Assembly (NCBI GenBank): GCA_964628035.1
Contig: CAZVPI010000013.1
Span: forward strand, 1-64,000
Source: UBA2199 sp964628035
GTDB lineage: Bacteria > Acidobacteriota > Aminicenantia > UBA2199
DNA: 64,000 nucleotides
Direction: 5' to 3'
This document shows positions 51,888 to 63,018 of the stretch, in pieces (the first letter of the stretch is position 1; every line of letters begins with the position of its first letter). The translations under genes were made by a program, and so were the position numbers. Under the pieces are notes generated by a model that worked only from the letters and a program-made list of their open reading frames with translations, was not told where the DNA came from and searched no databases.

Positions 51888-53969
51888 ATGGAGAACTTTC
51901 CCGAAAATGCGATGAAAATTCTGCGCGCCCGTTATTTCAAGAAGGACGAGAAGGGAAACCTGATCGAGAACAAGCCCTCCGAACTGTTCCGCCGCGTCAC
52001 CCGCTTCGTCGCCCAGGCCGAGAAGGATCCCGCCGACAGGAAGCGCTGGGAGGAGAAGTTCTTCCAGGCCATGATGCGCAAGGACTTCATGCCCAATTCG
52101 CCCACCCTCACCGGCGCCGGCCGGCAGATGTGCCTTTCCGCCTGCTTCGTCCTGCCCATCGAGGATTCTCTCGACGGCATCTTCGAGACGGTCAAGAACG
52201 CCGCCCTGGTCCACAAGGAGGGGGGCGGCACCGGCTTCGACTTCTCGCGCATCCGCCCGGCGGGCAGCTTCGTGCGCAAGACCCAGGGCATCGCATCGGG
52301 GCCGGTCTCCTTCCTGAAGGTCATCGACGCCGGCACCGAGGCGGTCAAGCAGGGCGGCACGCGCCGCGGCGCCAACATGGGCGTGCTGCGCGTCGACCAC
52401 CCCGACATCCGCCATTTCATCACCATGAAGCACGACGGCGTCACCGCACAGAACTTCAACATCTCGGTGACCATCACCGACGCCTTCATCGAGGCCATCC
52501 AAAACCGGGCCCCCTACGACCTGATCAACCCCATGGACGGCGCGCCCGCAGGCCAGGCCAGCGCCCAGGAGATCTTCGACCTGATCGTCGACTCGGCCTG
52601 GAGCAACGGCGACCCCGGCCTGATCTTCATCGACAAGGTCAACCGCCTGAATCCGACCGCCCCCCAGGGCCCCATCCGCGCCACCAACCCCTGCGGCGAG
52701 CAGCCGCTGCACGACTACGAGGCCTGCAACCTGGGCTCGATCAACCTGCTGAACCTCTACGACGAGAAGGACCCGGACGGCCTGGACTGGAACCGCTTCC
52801 GAGAGATCATCCAGCTGGGCATCCGCTTCCTCGACGACGTCATCGACGTCAACCTCTACCCGCTGGAAAAGATCGACCGCATGGCCAAGGCCAACCGCCG
52901 CATCGGCCTGGGGGTGATGGGTTTCGCCGACCTGCTCATCCGCTGCGCCATTCCCTATGCCAGCGAGGAGGCCCGCGCCCTGGGTCGCAAGATCATCTCC
53001 TTCCTGAAGCAGGAGGCGGTCGCCGCGTCGCGCCGCCTGGGCGAGGAGCGCGGGAACTTCCCGAACATCGAGAAATCGGTCTACCGCGGGCAGACCATGC
53101 GCAACGCCGCCGTCCTGACCATCGCCCCCACCGGCACCATTTCCCGCATTGCCGGCTGCTCCTCCAGCATCGAGCCCATCTTCGCCTTCGAGGTGATCTC
53201 CAAGATCCTCGACGGCGAGATCATCGACATCCACCCCCTGTACCGCGAGTGGCGGGAGCGCCACCCCGGCGAGGCGCCGCCCGCGCATTTCGTCACCGCC
53301 CAGGAGATCTCGCCCCTCGACCACCTGAAGATGCAGGAGGTGTTCCAGGAGCACGTGGACAGCGCCGTTTCCAAGACCATCAACTTTCCCCATTCGGCCA
53401 CGCGCGAGGACATCGCCTCGGCCTACCTGCAGGCCTTCGCCATGAACATCAAGGGCATCACCGTCTACCGCGACGGCTGCCGCGCCGTGCAGGTGCTGAA
53501 CAAGGCCGGCGAGGACAAGCCCAAGCCGCTGGGCCGCCCTGACGCCATCCCCTCCACCACCCACAAGATCTCCACCGGGCTGGGCAACCTGTACATCACG
53601 GTCACCTATTTCAACCAGAAGCCCTTCGAGGTCTTCGCCTCCATTGGCAAGAGCGGCTATTCGACCATGGCCGACGCCGAGGCCATCGGCCGCCTGATCT
53701 CGCTGGCCCTGCGCAGCGGCATCCCGGCCGAGGAGCTGGTCAACCAGCTCAAGGGCATCGGCGGCGCCGAGCCGATCTTCTCCAACGGCCAGCTCATCCA
53801 GTCCATTCCCGACGCCATCGCCAAGGTGCTGGAAACCCATGTCGGCAAGGTCAACACCCGCCACCAGGACCTCAACCTGCCCTCCTGCCCGATCTGCGGC
53901 GGCAGCGTCAGCGACGAGAAGTGCCCCACCTGCGCCAACTGCGGCTGGTCCAAGTGCAACGGCGTGTGA
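51888..53969 (+). CDS. nrdJ: Adenosylcobalamin-dependent (class II) ribonucleotide reductase
   Basis: 693 residues. It reduces ribonucleotides with a B12-generated thiyl radical and works with or without oxygen. Landmarks: NSPTLTGAGRQMCLSACFVLP, GGGTGFDFSRIRP, TRRGANMGVL, the active-site ATNPCGEQPLHDYEACNLGSINL (Cys thiyl and Glu) at about 263-285, and IAPTGTISRIAGCSSSIEP. The C-terminus carries a Cys cluster (CPICGG, CPTCANCGW) that may relay electrons. No NrdB, so class I is excluded. The start has AAGGAG; the ATG at 51867 would be too near the promoter to have a ribosome site. Confidence 0.96.
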   Translation: MENFPENAMKILRARYFKKDEKGNLIENKPSELFRRVTRFVAQAEKDPADRKRWEEKFFQAMMRKDFMPNSPTLTGAGRQMCLSACFVLPIEDSLDGIFETVKNAALVHKEGGGTGFDFSRIRPAGSFVRKTQGIASGPVSFLKVIDAGTEAVKQGGTRRGANMGVLRVDHPDIRHFITMKHDGVTAQNFNISVTITDAFIEAIQNRAPYDLINPMDGAPAGQASAQEIFDLIVDSAWSNGDPGLIFIDKVNRLNPTAPQGPIRATNPCGEQPLHDYEACNLGSINLLNLYDEKDPDGLDWNRFREIIQLGIRFLDDVIDVNLYPLEKIDRMAKANRRIGLGVMGFADLLIRCAIPYASEEARALGRKIISFLKQEAVAASRRLGEERGNFPNIEKSVYRGQTMRNAAVLTIAPTGTISRIAGCSSSIEPIFAFEVISKILDGEIIDIHPLYREWRERHPGEAPPAHFVTAQEISPLDHLKMQEVFQEHVDSAVSKTINFPHSATREDIASAYLQAFAMNIKGITVYRDGCRAVQVLNKAGEDKPKPLGRPDAIPSTTHKISTGLGNLYITVTYFNQKPFEVFASIGKSGYSTMADAEAIGRLISLALRSGIPAEELVNQLKGIGGAEPIFSNGQLIQSIPDAIAKVLETHVGKVNTRHQDLNLPSCPICGGSVSDEKCPTCANCGWSKCNGV

Positions 53970-54017
53970 GCGGCTGAGCGCCGGCCCGGGCGCCGCCGCG
54001 GATCGGGCCCTGGCAAA

Positions 54018-54047
54018 TTGACATTGGGAAATCTCTTGCGGTAGAAT
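54018..54047 (+). promoter_or_regulatory. Promoter of the cNMP-FHA gene
   Basis: TTGACA, 18-bp spacer, TAGAAT. The -10 overlaps the ATG at 54046, which therefore cannot be the start; the ATG at 54064 is 16 nt downstream. Confidence 0.7.
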
Positions 54048-54063
54048 GGATGGCGAAGCGAAC

Positions 54064-54819
54064 ATGGACCTATTGAAGAAGTTCATCAGCAAGTACGCCG
54101 CCGGCGACGTCATCTACAAGCAGGGCGACATGCAGAGCGACTTCTTCATCATCAACAAGGGCAAGGTGCAGCTGAAGCACGACGGCCAGGGCCAGATCCT
54201 GGCCACCCTCAGCAAGGGCGACTTCTTCGGCGAAGAATCGCTCAACAGCGAACAGACCGCCATCTACACCGTCGAGGCCGTCGAGGAAAGCTTCCTCATC
54301 AAGATCCCCTATACCTCCCTGACCGACATGCTCAAGCAGACGCCCGACATCGCCCTCAAGATCCTCAAGAAACTGAGCGAAAAGCACATCAAGATCCAGA
54401 CGGTCTTGATGTCGGCCGCCGCCGCGCCGGCGGCGAAGGAAAAAGGGGCCGGCAAGGAACCGCGCCGCGAGGACTCGACCTCGGAGAAGATCGGCGGCGA
54501 GGTCAAGGCCTACCTGATCATCCAGCGCTCCAACCGCCTGGTGCAGCTGACCAAGACACAGACCTTCCTGGGCCGCCGCGACTACACCACAGGCTTTGTC
54601 CCCGATATCGACCTTACCGACGAGGACGAGGAAAAATACATCTCGCGCAAGCACGCCAAGATCCAGTTCCGCGACGGCAAGTTCTACCTCTCCGAGGAGC
54701 CGGGCGCCATCAACGGCACCTTCCTCAACGGCAACAAGCTGCAGACCGGGGTCAAGCACGAACTGAAGGCCGAGGACGAGATCACCCTCTGCCACCTGAA
54801 CATCATCTTCAAGGTCTGA
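54064..54819 (+). CDS. Cyclic-nucleotide-binding domain fused to FHA domain
   Basis: 251 residues. A Crp-like cNMP-binding domain (about 1-110) has GDVIYKQGDMQSDFFIINKG and LSKGDFFGEESL. A Lys/Glu-rich linker follows. An FHA domain (about 150-250) has FLGRRD, YISRKHAKIQF and GAINGTFLNG, the phosphothreonine-binding residues. There is no DNA-binding domain. It should read a nucleotide (or a related ligand) and a phosphothreonine on a partner. A Ser/Thr kinase gene at 63.3-64 kb is a possible phosphorylation source, which is a guess. The phosphate-binding Arg of true cAMP sites is not evident (GEESLNSEQTA). Confidence 0.9.
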   Translation: MDLLKKFISKYAAGDVIYKQGDMQSDFFIINKGKVQLKHDGQGQILATLSKGDFFGEESLNSEQTAIYTVEAVEESFLIKIPYTSLTDMLKQTPDIALKILKKLSEKHIKIQTVLMSAAAAPAAKEKGAGKEPRREDSTSEKIGGEVKAYLIIQRSNRLVQLTKTQTFLGRRDYTTGFVPDIDLTDEDEEKYISRKHAKIQFRDGKFYLSEEPGAINGTFLNGNKLQTGVKHELKAEDEITLCHLNIIFKV

Positions 54820-55564
54820 GCCCGGACGATTTCAGAGGCCGATTTCCCCGCCGTAGAAAACCGTCTCCTCGCCGCCGGGCGTTTCCAGGCGCAGCCCGCC
54901 GTCGTCGGCCAGGCCGCGGAAGATCCCTTCGCGCAGTTGCCGGCCTTGGTGGAAACGCACCCGGCGCCCCAGGAAGGAGCGGCTCCAGTGCCGGGCCCGC
55001 TCCAGGAGCGGGGCCGGGTCGGCGGCGGCCAAGCGCCGCAGCGCGAGGCCCATGGCGGCGGCCAGGCGCCCGCGACCTTCCTCGGGCGGCCAGGTGCGGC
55101 CGCTGAGCATGAACAGCGAGGCGGCCCGCCCGCGCAGCTCAGGGGGGAAATCCTCGGGACGCTGGTTCAGGTTGACGCCGATGCCCACCAGGCAGGCGGC
55201 GCCGCCGCCGCCGACCCGGTTCTCGCACAGGATGCCGGCGACCTTGCCGCCCGCCGCCAGAACGTCGTTGGGCCATTTCAGGACGAAGTCCCGCCGCGTC
55301 CAGCCGGAAAGCGCCTCGCAGACGGCGACGCCGGACGCGACGGCCAGCAGCGACAGCCGGCGCGCGTCGTTCAGGCGGAAGGCGAAGGTGAGGGCCAGGC
55401 TCAGTCCGGGCGCCGAGAACCAGCCGCGGCCGTCGCGGCCCCGGCCCGCCGTCTGCTCGACGGCGCTGACCAGAAGCGGCAGCTCGGCCTGGAGGCGGGA
55501 AAAGTTCTCGCGCACGTAGTCGTTGGTGGAACGGCAGGATTCCAGGCGCAGGTGGCGGAAAGGC

Positions 55565-58177
<2,613 letters not shown>

Positions 58178-58213
58178 GTCCGTTTCCAGCACGTCGGGGC
58201 TCCCGGAAATTAA

Positions 58214-59497
58214 TTACAGGACGCTGTCGTCCAGCTGGGACTTGATCTTGTCTATTTCTTCCTTGATGATCTTTTCGGCCAGGGGCGGCACGATCTCCCA
58301 CAGCAGCTCGCGGATGGACTGGTTCAGCCGGCTCTCCAGCTTGTCGGTCATCTCGAAGCGCTGGGGCGCCGGCGGCTTGGCCGGCGGTTCCGGGCGGCTC
58401 TCCCGCTTGGTCAGGTGGCTGAGGCGCGCCAGTTCGTCCTGGGGCGAGAGGACATCGCCCCGGTGCCGGTCCTTCTCCTGGGTCTTGTCCGCGGGCAGGT
58501 CCAGGCTGATCTCCATCTCGCCCACGGGCGACGGCGGGAAAAGGTCGCCGGCGGGGCGCCCCCCCGGACCGGCGAAGACGGTCGACGCCGGGGCCCCCAG
58601 GTCGGTCTGCTCGAATTCCAGGGAGAGCTTGTCGGTGGCGGGCATTTCCAGCGGCGGCTTCAAAAGGTCATCCGCGGCGTCTTCGCCGGCCATCTCCAGG
58701 AAGCGGTCGTGGAACTCGTCGGACACGTCGCGGGGCGCGGAGGCCACCGCCGCGGCTGCGGCCGGCGCCGGGGGCTCCAGCTCGTACTCGAGCGGGGACG
58801 CAGGCTCGCTGGCCGGCGGAGCGGAGCGGATCTCCTCGAAGGGCGGCTCCTCATCGAAGGGATTCTTGAGCGGCTCCTCGCTTTCCTGGGGCATCAGGTT
58901 GTCCTTGGCGGGCTGGGTCTGGGTGATCTCCTCCGAGGGCAGGATCTCGTCGCGATCGGGGACGGCCGCGGCCGCCGGGCGCTCGAAGGCGGGCGGCGCC
59001 TCCATCTCGCTGCGGATGTCCGAGAAGCTGATGTCCTCGCTTTCGGGCATTTCCGTCTCGATCTCCGGGAAATCCTCCGGGAAGGTCGTCGGCCCCTCGC
59101 CGGCGGTTTCGGCCGGCGCCGCCTCCTGGTTGATGATCCTCATGACGGCGGCGACCAGGGCGTTGGAGTCGAAGGGCTTGGTGACGAGGTCCTCGTAGCG
59201 CAGGCCCTTGATCATCTCGCTGTCCACGGGCTCGAAGCTGCCTTTCATCAGGAATACCCGGCAGGAACGCAGGGAGGGCGTCTCGTTGACGAAGCGGCAG
59301 ACGTCGTAGCCGCTGGTCTCGGGCAGCTTGACGTCGACGATCACCACGGCGGGATTGAGCTGCAGCAGCTTTTCCTTGATGCCGGAGCCGTTCTCGAAGC
59401 TGCGCACCTCGATGGTGTCGATTTCCGAGAACGACAGCTCGATGATGCGGCGGATTGTATAGCTGTTGTCAGCCAGAACAATCACTTTTTTGCTCAT
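58214..59497 (-). CDS. Response regulator with acidic linker and conserved C-terminal helix
   Basis: 427 residues. The receiver (about 1-120) has D55 in VVIVDVKLPETSG and Lys in LVTKPFD. The acidic pocket is LADNS, so one acidic residue is replaced by Ala, and the switch Thr is not obvious (FLMKGS). Residues 125-345 form a long acidic, Pro-rich, probably disordered region. The last 45 residues are a helix (SIRELLWEIVPPLAEKIIKE), a motif seen at the end of receiver proteins in Myxococcales-type bacteria and resembling the PopZ oligomerisation tail. GAGGAGG precedes the ATG. It may be a localisation hub rather than a gene regulator. Confidence 0.88.
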   Translation of the reverse strand: MSKKVIVLADNSYTIRRIIELSFSEIDTIEVRSFENGSGIKEKLLQLNPAVVIVDVKLPETSGYDVCRFVNETPSLRSCRVFLMKGSFEPVDSEMIKGLRYEDLVTKPFDSNALVAAVMRIINQEAAPAETAGEGPTTFPEDFPEIETEMPESEDISFSDIRSEMEAPPAFERPAAAAVPDRDEILPSEEITQTQPAKDNLMPQESEEPLKNPFDEEPPFEEIRSAPPASEPASPLEYELEPPAPAAAAAVASAPRDVSDEFHDRFLEMAGEDAADDLLKPPLEMPATDKLSLEFEQTDLGAPASTVFAGPGGRPAGDLFPPSPVGEMEISLDLPADKTQEKDRHRGDVLSPQDELARLSHLTKRESRPEPPAKPPAPQRFEMTDKLESRLNQSIRELLWEIVPPLAEKIIKEEIDKIKSQLDDSVL

Positions 59498-59532
59498 GCT
59501 AGCCCTCCTCGAATCGTCCCATCTCCGCTACT

Positions 59533-59561
59533 TTTTATCACTTTTTCAATGATAATGTCAA
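59533..59561 (-). promoter_or_regulatory. Promoter of the response regulator-valS-birA unit
   Basis: TTGACA (59556-59561), 17-bp spacer, ATAAAA (59533-59538), about 35 nt before the ATG at 59497. Back to back with the next promoter. Confidence 0.5.
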
Positions 59562-59570
59562 GCGTCCTCA

Positions 59571-59599
59571 TTGACAAATCGTTTTTTTTGGGCGAAAAT
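59571..59599 (+). promoter_or_regulatory. Promoter of the B12-binding protein gene
   Basis: TTGACA, 17-bp spacer, GAAAAT. The ATG at 59609 begins 10 nt after the -10 box; no ribosome site, so probably leaderless. Confidence 0.5.
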
Positions 59600-59608
59600 G
59601 GGGCCAAC

Positions 59609-59998
59609 ATGCACAGGATAAAGGTCTTAATCGCCAAACCCGGGCTGGACGGGCACGACCGTGGCGCCAAGATCGTGGCCAAGTACCTCCGCGACGCCGG
59701 CATGGAGGTCATCTACACCGGCCTGCGCCAGTCCCCCGAGACGATCGTCAATACCGCGATCCAGGAGGACGTTTCCATCATCGGCCTGAGCATCCTCTCC
59801 GGGGCCCACCTCCAGCTGTGCCGCAAGATCATGGCCGTTTACCGCGAGAAGGATGTCGCGCCGCCGCCGATGTTCCTGGGCGGCATCATTCCCGCCGCCG
59901 ACCTCGCCGAGCTGAAACAGATCGGCATCCGCGAAGTGTTCCCCCCGGGCACGCCCCTGGAGCGCATCGCCGCCAGCGTGCGCGAAATCGCCGGCTGA
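59609..59998 (+). CDS. B12-binding subunit of methylmalonyl-CoA mutase-type enzyme
   Basis: 129 residues, a free-standing cobalamin-binding domain. The base-off/His-on motif D14-x-H16-x-x-G19 is present in KPGLDGHDRGAK. Then follow GLRQSPETIVNTAIQEDV, the Ser/Leu loop GLSILSGAH, and LGGIIPAADLAELKQIGI. These fit the small (C-terminal) part of methylmalonyl-CoA mutase or of a related acyl-CoA mutase, which isomerises methylmalonyl- and succinyl-CoA. The large catalytic subunit is not in the window. It is transcribed alone. Confidence 0.93.
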   Translation: MHRIKVLIAKPGLDGHDRGAKIVAKYLRDAGMEVIYTGLRQSPETIVNTAIQEDVSIIGLSILSGAHLQLCRKIMAVYREKDVAPPPMFLGGIIPAADLAELKQIGIREVFPPGTPLERIAASVREIAG

Positions 59999-60011
59999 AT
60001 GGACGCCCGGG

Positions 60012-60040
60012 TTGACAAGCCGCGCCGCCTGGCATACAAT
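60012..60040 (+). promoter_or_regulatory. Promoter of the M23 peptidase gene
   Basis: TTGACA, 17-bp spacer, TACAAT; the ATG at 60061 follows 20 nt later without a clear ribosome site. Confidence 0.65.
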
Positions 60041-60060
60041 GGGGTGATCCGGACAGCATC

Positions 60061-60993
60061 ATGGCGCTGAAACACGACAAGAAGGTCCGCAAGTACTCGG
60101 TCATCATCGTGTCCGACGCCACCGCGACGAACAAGGAATTCACCGTCTCCTCCAAGCTGATCCGCAACGCCCTGCTGGGATTCTCCTCGCTGATGGTCTT
60201 CTTCGGCTTCATCCTGTTCTCCTACCTGAGCATGACCCTGGACGAGCAGAAGATGCGGCGCCTGGAGCTCGACTCCCGGCAGAAGCACCGGCAGATCAGC
60301 GAGATGTCCTCCACCATCGAGCTGCTCAACGACCGCCTGCGCAAGATGGAAATCTACAAGGAGAGGATCATGGTGGCCACCGGGCTGACCTCGCCGCTGG
60401 CCCTGCGTGAAGTCGGCAGCGGCGGGCCGGCCGTCAGTGTGGAAGGCGGCTTCGCCGCCCCGGCGCCCGTTCTCCCCGGCGCCCCATCCCTGAAAGACGG
60501 GCGGCCCTCTCCGGCCGACGTCCGCGACAAGGCGCTGAAGATCGAGGAATCCCTCAAGACGGTGGAGAAATACGTCAACCAGCAGAAGCTGCAGCTGGCC
60601 GCCACCCCGGCCATCTGGCCCACGCGCGGCTACCTGTCCGGGGCCTTCGGCAACCGCATCCATCCCTTCACCGGGCGCAACGAGTTCCACGGCGCCATCG
60701 ACATCGCCACCCAGCTGGGCAACAAGGTCATCGCCCCTGCCGACGGCGTCGTGCTGGTGGCCGAAACGCGCGATTATTACGGCAAGATGATCATCCTCGA
60801 CCACGGCTTCGGCTACACCACCCGCTACGGCCACCTCTCCGGCTACAACGTCAGGGAGGGCCAGCGCATCAAGCGCTTCGACGTCATCGGCTTCGTGGGC
60901 ACCACCGGCCGCAGCAACGGCCCCCACCTGCACTACGAGGTCCGCTATTACGACAAGCCGGTGAACCCCATCGACTTCATCCTGGACGACTGA
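60061..60993 (+). CDS. Membrane-anchored M23 family metallopeptidase
   Basis: 310 residues. A cytoplasmic tail of about 35, a membrane helix (about 37-58, NALLGFSSLMVFFGFILFSY), a periplasmic coiled coil (about 60-105), a Pro/Gly linker, and a LytM domain (about 200-308). Zinc ligands are in NEFHGAIDIA (HxxxD) and GPHLHYEVRYY (HxH); an upstream His lies in RYGHLSGY. All catalytic residues are present, so it should cut peptide cross-links of peptidoglycan, or activate an amidase if EnvC-like. Own promoter. Confidence 0.94.
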   Translation: MALKHDKKVRKYSVIIVSDATATNKEFTVSSKLIRNALLGFSSLMVFFGFILFSYLSMTLDEQKMRRLELDSRQKHRQISEMSSTIELLNDRLRKMEIYKERIMVATGLTSPLALREVGSGGPAVSVEGGFAAPAPVLPGAPSLKDGRPSPADVRDKALKIEESLKTVEKYVNQQKLQLAATPAIWPTRGYLSGAFGNRIHPFTGRNEFHGAIDIATQLGNKVIAPADGVVLVAETRDYYGKMIILDHGFGYTTRYGHLSGYNVREGQRIKRFDVIGFVGTTGRSNGPHLHYEVRYYDKPVNPIDFILDD

Positions 60994-61027
60994 CCGGCAG
61001 CCGGCGAATTTTCCCCTGCGCCTTGAC

Positions 61028-61056
61028 TTGATTTTCCGTTTTGGATTCCTTATAAT
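61028..61056 (+). promoter_or_regulatory. Promoter of the coiled-coil lipoprotein gene
   Basis: TTGATT, 17-bp spacer, TATAAT, with an unusually long leader of about 95 nt to the ATG at 61160. Confidence 0.65.
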
Positions 61057-61159
61057 CGCAGGCGATGAGCTACACGCTGCCGGGCACGTTTCCACGATGC
61101 GCGCGAAGAAATTCGCCGCCGCCAGCGGCCACGCAGACAATATTTTTAGGAGGAGTTTC

Positions 61160-61855
61160 ATGAAAAAAGCATTGGTTCTAGCCGCCTTGCTGTTCCTGAT
61201 CGTCATCACCACGTCCTGCCAGAAGCCGGAGGAAATCACGATCTCCAAATACTTCCAGGCCATGAAGGCCAAGGACCGCGACACCATGGCCGCCATGGCC
61301 GCCGAGCCCTTCGCCGTGGAGTTCAAGTCCTGGAAGCTTCTTTCCAGCGACGAGCCGGTCAGCGAGGAGTTCGGCCTGCCCAAGATGATCGAGGAGATGA
61401 ACGCCGCCCGCAAAAAGAAGGACGACCAGGTGCTGATGGTGCGCGACAAGAGAGACCTGCTGGACCAGCTGAAGACCAAGCTGAGCGAAACGCGGGGAAG
61501 CCGGGCCAAGGCGGACGTGCAGAAGGAGATCGCCGCCATGGAGGCCGAGGTGGAGACCGAGACCGCCAACTACAAGCGCGACCAGGCCAACTACACCCAG
61601 GTGAAGACCCAGGTGGAGAACGAGAAAAAGATGGTCGCCCTCTCCACCAACATCGAGCAGAACCAGGAACTGCTCAACGGCAAGACCGTCACCACCAAGG
61701 CCCACGTCACCATCGACGGCGCCGAGGGTTCCAAGGAATACGTGTTCACGCTCCGCAAGTACGAGCTGATCAATCCCGTGACCAACAAGGTCCACTCCAA
61801 CCGCTACATCATCCTGAAGATCCAGCCCGCGGAAGAGGCCGGCGCCGCGGAATAA
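61160..61855 (+). CDS. Coiled-coil lipoprotein
   Basis: 231 residues. The signal MKKALVLAALLFLIVITTSC has its lipobox Cys at residue 20. A short globular part (KYFQAMKAKDRDTMAAMAAE, about 25-70) is followed by a helical coiled coil (about 75-160), and a beta-rich end (KAHVTIDGAEGSKEYVFTLR, NRYIILKI). AGGAGG precedes the ATG. It is a single-gene unit with a strong terminator. Envelope function unknown; the family is not recognised. The short globular part recalls NTF2/Cif-like counting of residues only loosely, so no claim is made. Confidence 0.88.
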   Translation: MKKALVLAALLFLIVITTSCQKPEEITISKYFQAMKAKDRDTMAAMAAEPFAVEFKSWKLLSSDEPVSEEFGLPKMIEEMNAARKKKDDQVLMVRDKRDLLDQLKTKLSETRGSRAKADVQKEIAAMEAEVETETANYKRDQANYTQVKTQVENEKKMVALSTNIEQNQELLNGKTVTTKAHVTIDGAEGSKEYVFTLRKYELINPVTNKVHSNRYIILKIQPAEEAGAAE

Positions 61856-61887
61856 GCCCCGGCCTCCCCTCTTCCCGCGTCCCCTGC

Positions 61888-61922
61888 GGCGCGGGGGCCG
61901 TTGACGGCTCCCGCGCCTTTTT
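61888..61922 (+). terminator. Rho-independent terminator
   Basis: A stem GGCGCGGG...CCCGCGCC continues inward through a G-T pair to GCCG-TTGA-CGGC and is followed by five T. It lies 32 bp after the lipoprotein gene. Confidence 0.9.
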
Positions 61923-62038
61923 CCATTCCCAAGGCGGCGCATCGTGCCTGTTCACGGGCGGGGGGCGGGCATGCATCGGGGATGCTTGTTTCTCTTGCTC
62001 CGGCCTGACGCCTGACATTTCTGGAAGGGGAAGAACCC

Positions 62039-62380
62039 ATGAACCAACTGCTTTGGGCGGAAAGCGTGGATGTGGCCATGACCGTCTGCGACCGCGAGGG
62101 GATCGTCCTGTACATGAATGACAGGGCCGCGGCCGCCTTCGCCCCCGAGGGGGGCAAGGCTCTGGTGGGGACATGCCTGATGCCCTGCCACCCCGAGCCG
62201 GCGCGGCGCAGGATCCAGGAGATCCTGGCCACGCGGCGGGCCAACACCTACACCATCGAGAAGAACGGGGTGAGGAAGCTCATCCACCAGGCGCCCTGGT
62301 TCGAGAACGGCGAGCTGGGCGGGCTGGTGGAGTTTTCCATCGTCCTGCCCGCGGAGATGCCGCATTACAAAAGGACCTAG
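62039..62380 (+). CDS. Small PAS-domain protein
   Basis: 113 residues, one PAS domain: WAESVDVAMTVCDREGIVLY then MNDRAAAAFAPEGGKALVGT, and VEFSIVLPAEMPHY at the end. The segment LMPCHPEPARRRIQEILATR is like PAS proteins of the DUF438-linked type. No output domain. AGGGGAAG lies upstream of the ATG. It may sense a small ligand and act by protein contact; partner unknown. Confidence 0.85.
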   Translation: MNQLLWAESVDVAMTVCDREGIVLYMNDRAAAAFAPEGGKALVGTCLMPCHPEPARRRIQEILATRRANTYTIEKNGVRKLIHQAPWFENGELGGLVEFSIVLPAEMPHYKRT

Positions 62381-62605
62381 ACGTTAGACGTCAGACGTTA
62401 GCAGGAAACTCAATGAGATCAGACGTTAGACGTCAGACGTTAGCAGGAAAAAGCCCTTTAAGAGAACTCGGGTGAAAGATCTGAGGCGCTGGCTGAGGAC
62501 GACGGATGCCGGAAAACAAACATCCGACATCAGTCGCCAGACGTCAGACGTTAGCCGGAAACGAAATGAGATCAGACGTTAGACGCTAGACGTTAGACGT
62601 TAGTG
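62380..62605 (+). repeat. Heptamer tandem repeats, + orientation
   Basis: At least four clusters of the 7-bp unit GACGTTA / GACGTCA (about 62382-62402, 62420-62441, 62538-62553, 62574-62604), usually ending in AGCAGGAAA or AGCCGGAAA. The first cluster begins at the stop codon of the PAS gene. This begins a noncoding stretch of 638 bp (62381-63018) made up of these repeats and a transposon-like element. Confidence 0.85.
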
Positions 62606-62617
62606 GATAGCAAGAAG

Positions 62618-62964
62618 CATATCTGTCCAAAATAACTTCAAACCTGGGAAGACTGAAGCACCAAGTTCCAAGCACCAAATTCCAAACAAGCACCAAGCCC
62701 CAATGACCCAATGACCAAAACAAAGGCCATATAGGTTCAAGTTCTATACACCTAAAGTGCGTTTTGGCCTCCTTTTGGGTCACAACGTCCCCGCCAGGGG
62801 ATTGGAATTTGGAACTTGGAATTTTTTTGGGATTTGATGCTTGGTGCTTGGAATGTTAGTCTTACCAGCATCAGACCTCGCCGCAAAAAATACTGTGGCT
62901 AGCCCCGAAACCCTTTACAGTGCTAGTTGTCTGTCAAAAAGGCAATTTATTTTGGACAGCAATG
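62618..62964. mobile_element. MITE-like element with terminal inverted repeats and 9-bp target duplication
   Basis: 347 bp. The left end is CATATCTGTCCAAAATAA (62618-62635) and the right end, read inward on the other strand, is CATTGCTGTCCAAAATAA (62964-62947): 16 of 18 identical, the last 13 without a mismatch. Directly outside both ends is AGCAAGAAG (62609-62617 and 62965-62973), a 9-bp direct repeat as left by transposition. There is no transposase inside, so it would be moved in trans. The interior has two arms of short repeats (62656-62708 with AAGCACCAAGTTCCAAG, 62801-62854 with TTGGAACTTGGAA and TGCTTGGTGCTTGGAA) in inverted order, able to fold into a long imperfect hairpin. It is AT-richer than the genes around it. 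Confidence 0.75.
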
Positions 62965-62994
62965 AGCAAGAAGAATCCCTTAGGAGCTTGAATT

Positions 62995-63016
62995 GCCCTT
63001 TTTCTTGCTAACGTCT
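62995..63016 (-). repeat. Heptamer-linked repeat, - orientation, copy 1
   Basis: Reads on the - strand as CAGACGTTAGCAAGAAAAAG, the same unit as at 62433-62456 on the + strand (GACGTTAGCAGGAAAAAGCCC). It stands next to the stop codon of the DUF2892 gene. Confidence 0.75.
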
Positions 63017-63018
63017 GA

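Noticed and set aside
62380..62605. CRISPR array
   Set aside because: The repeated unit is 7 bp with irregular gaps, and there are no equal-length unique spacers or cas genes.
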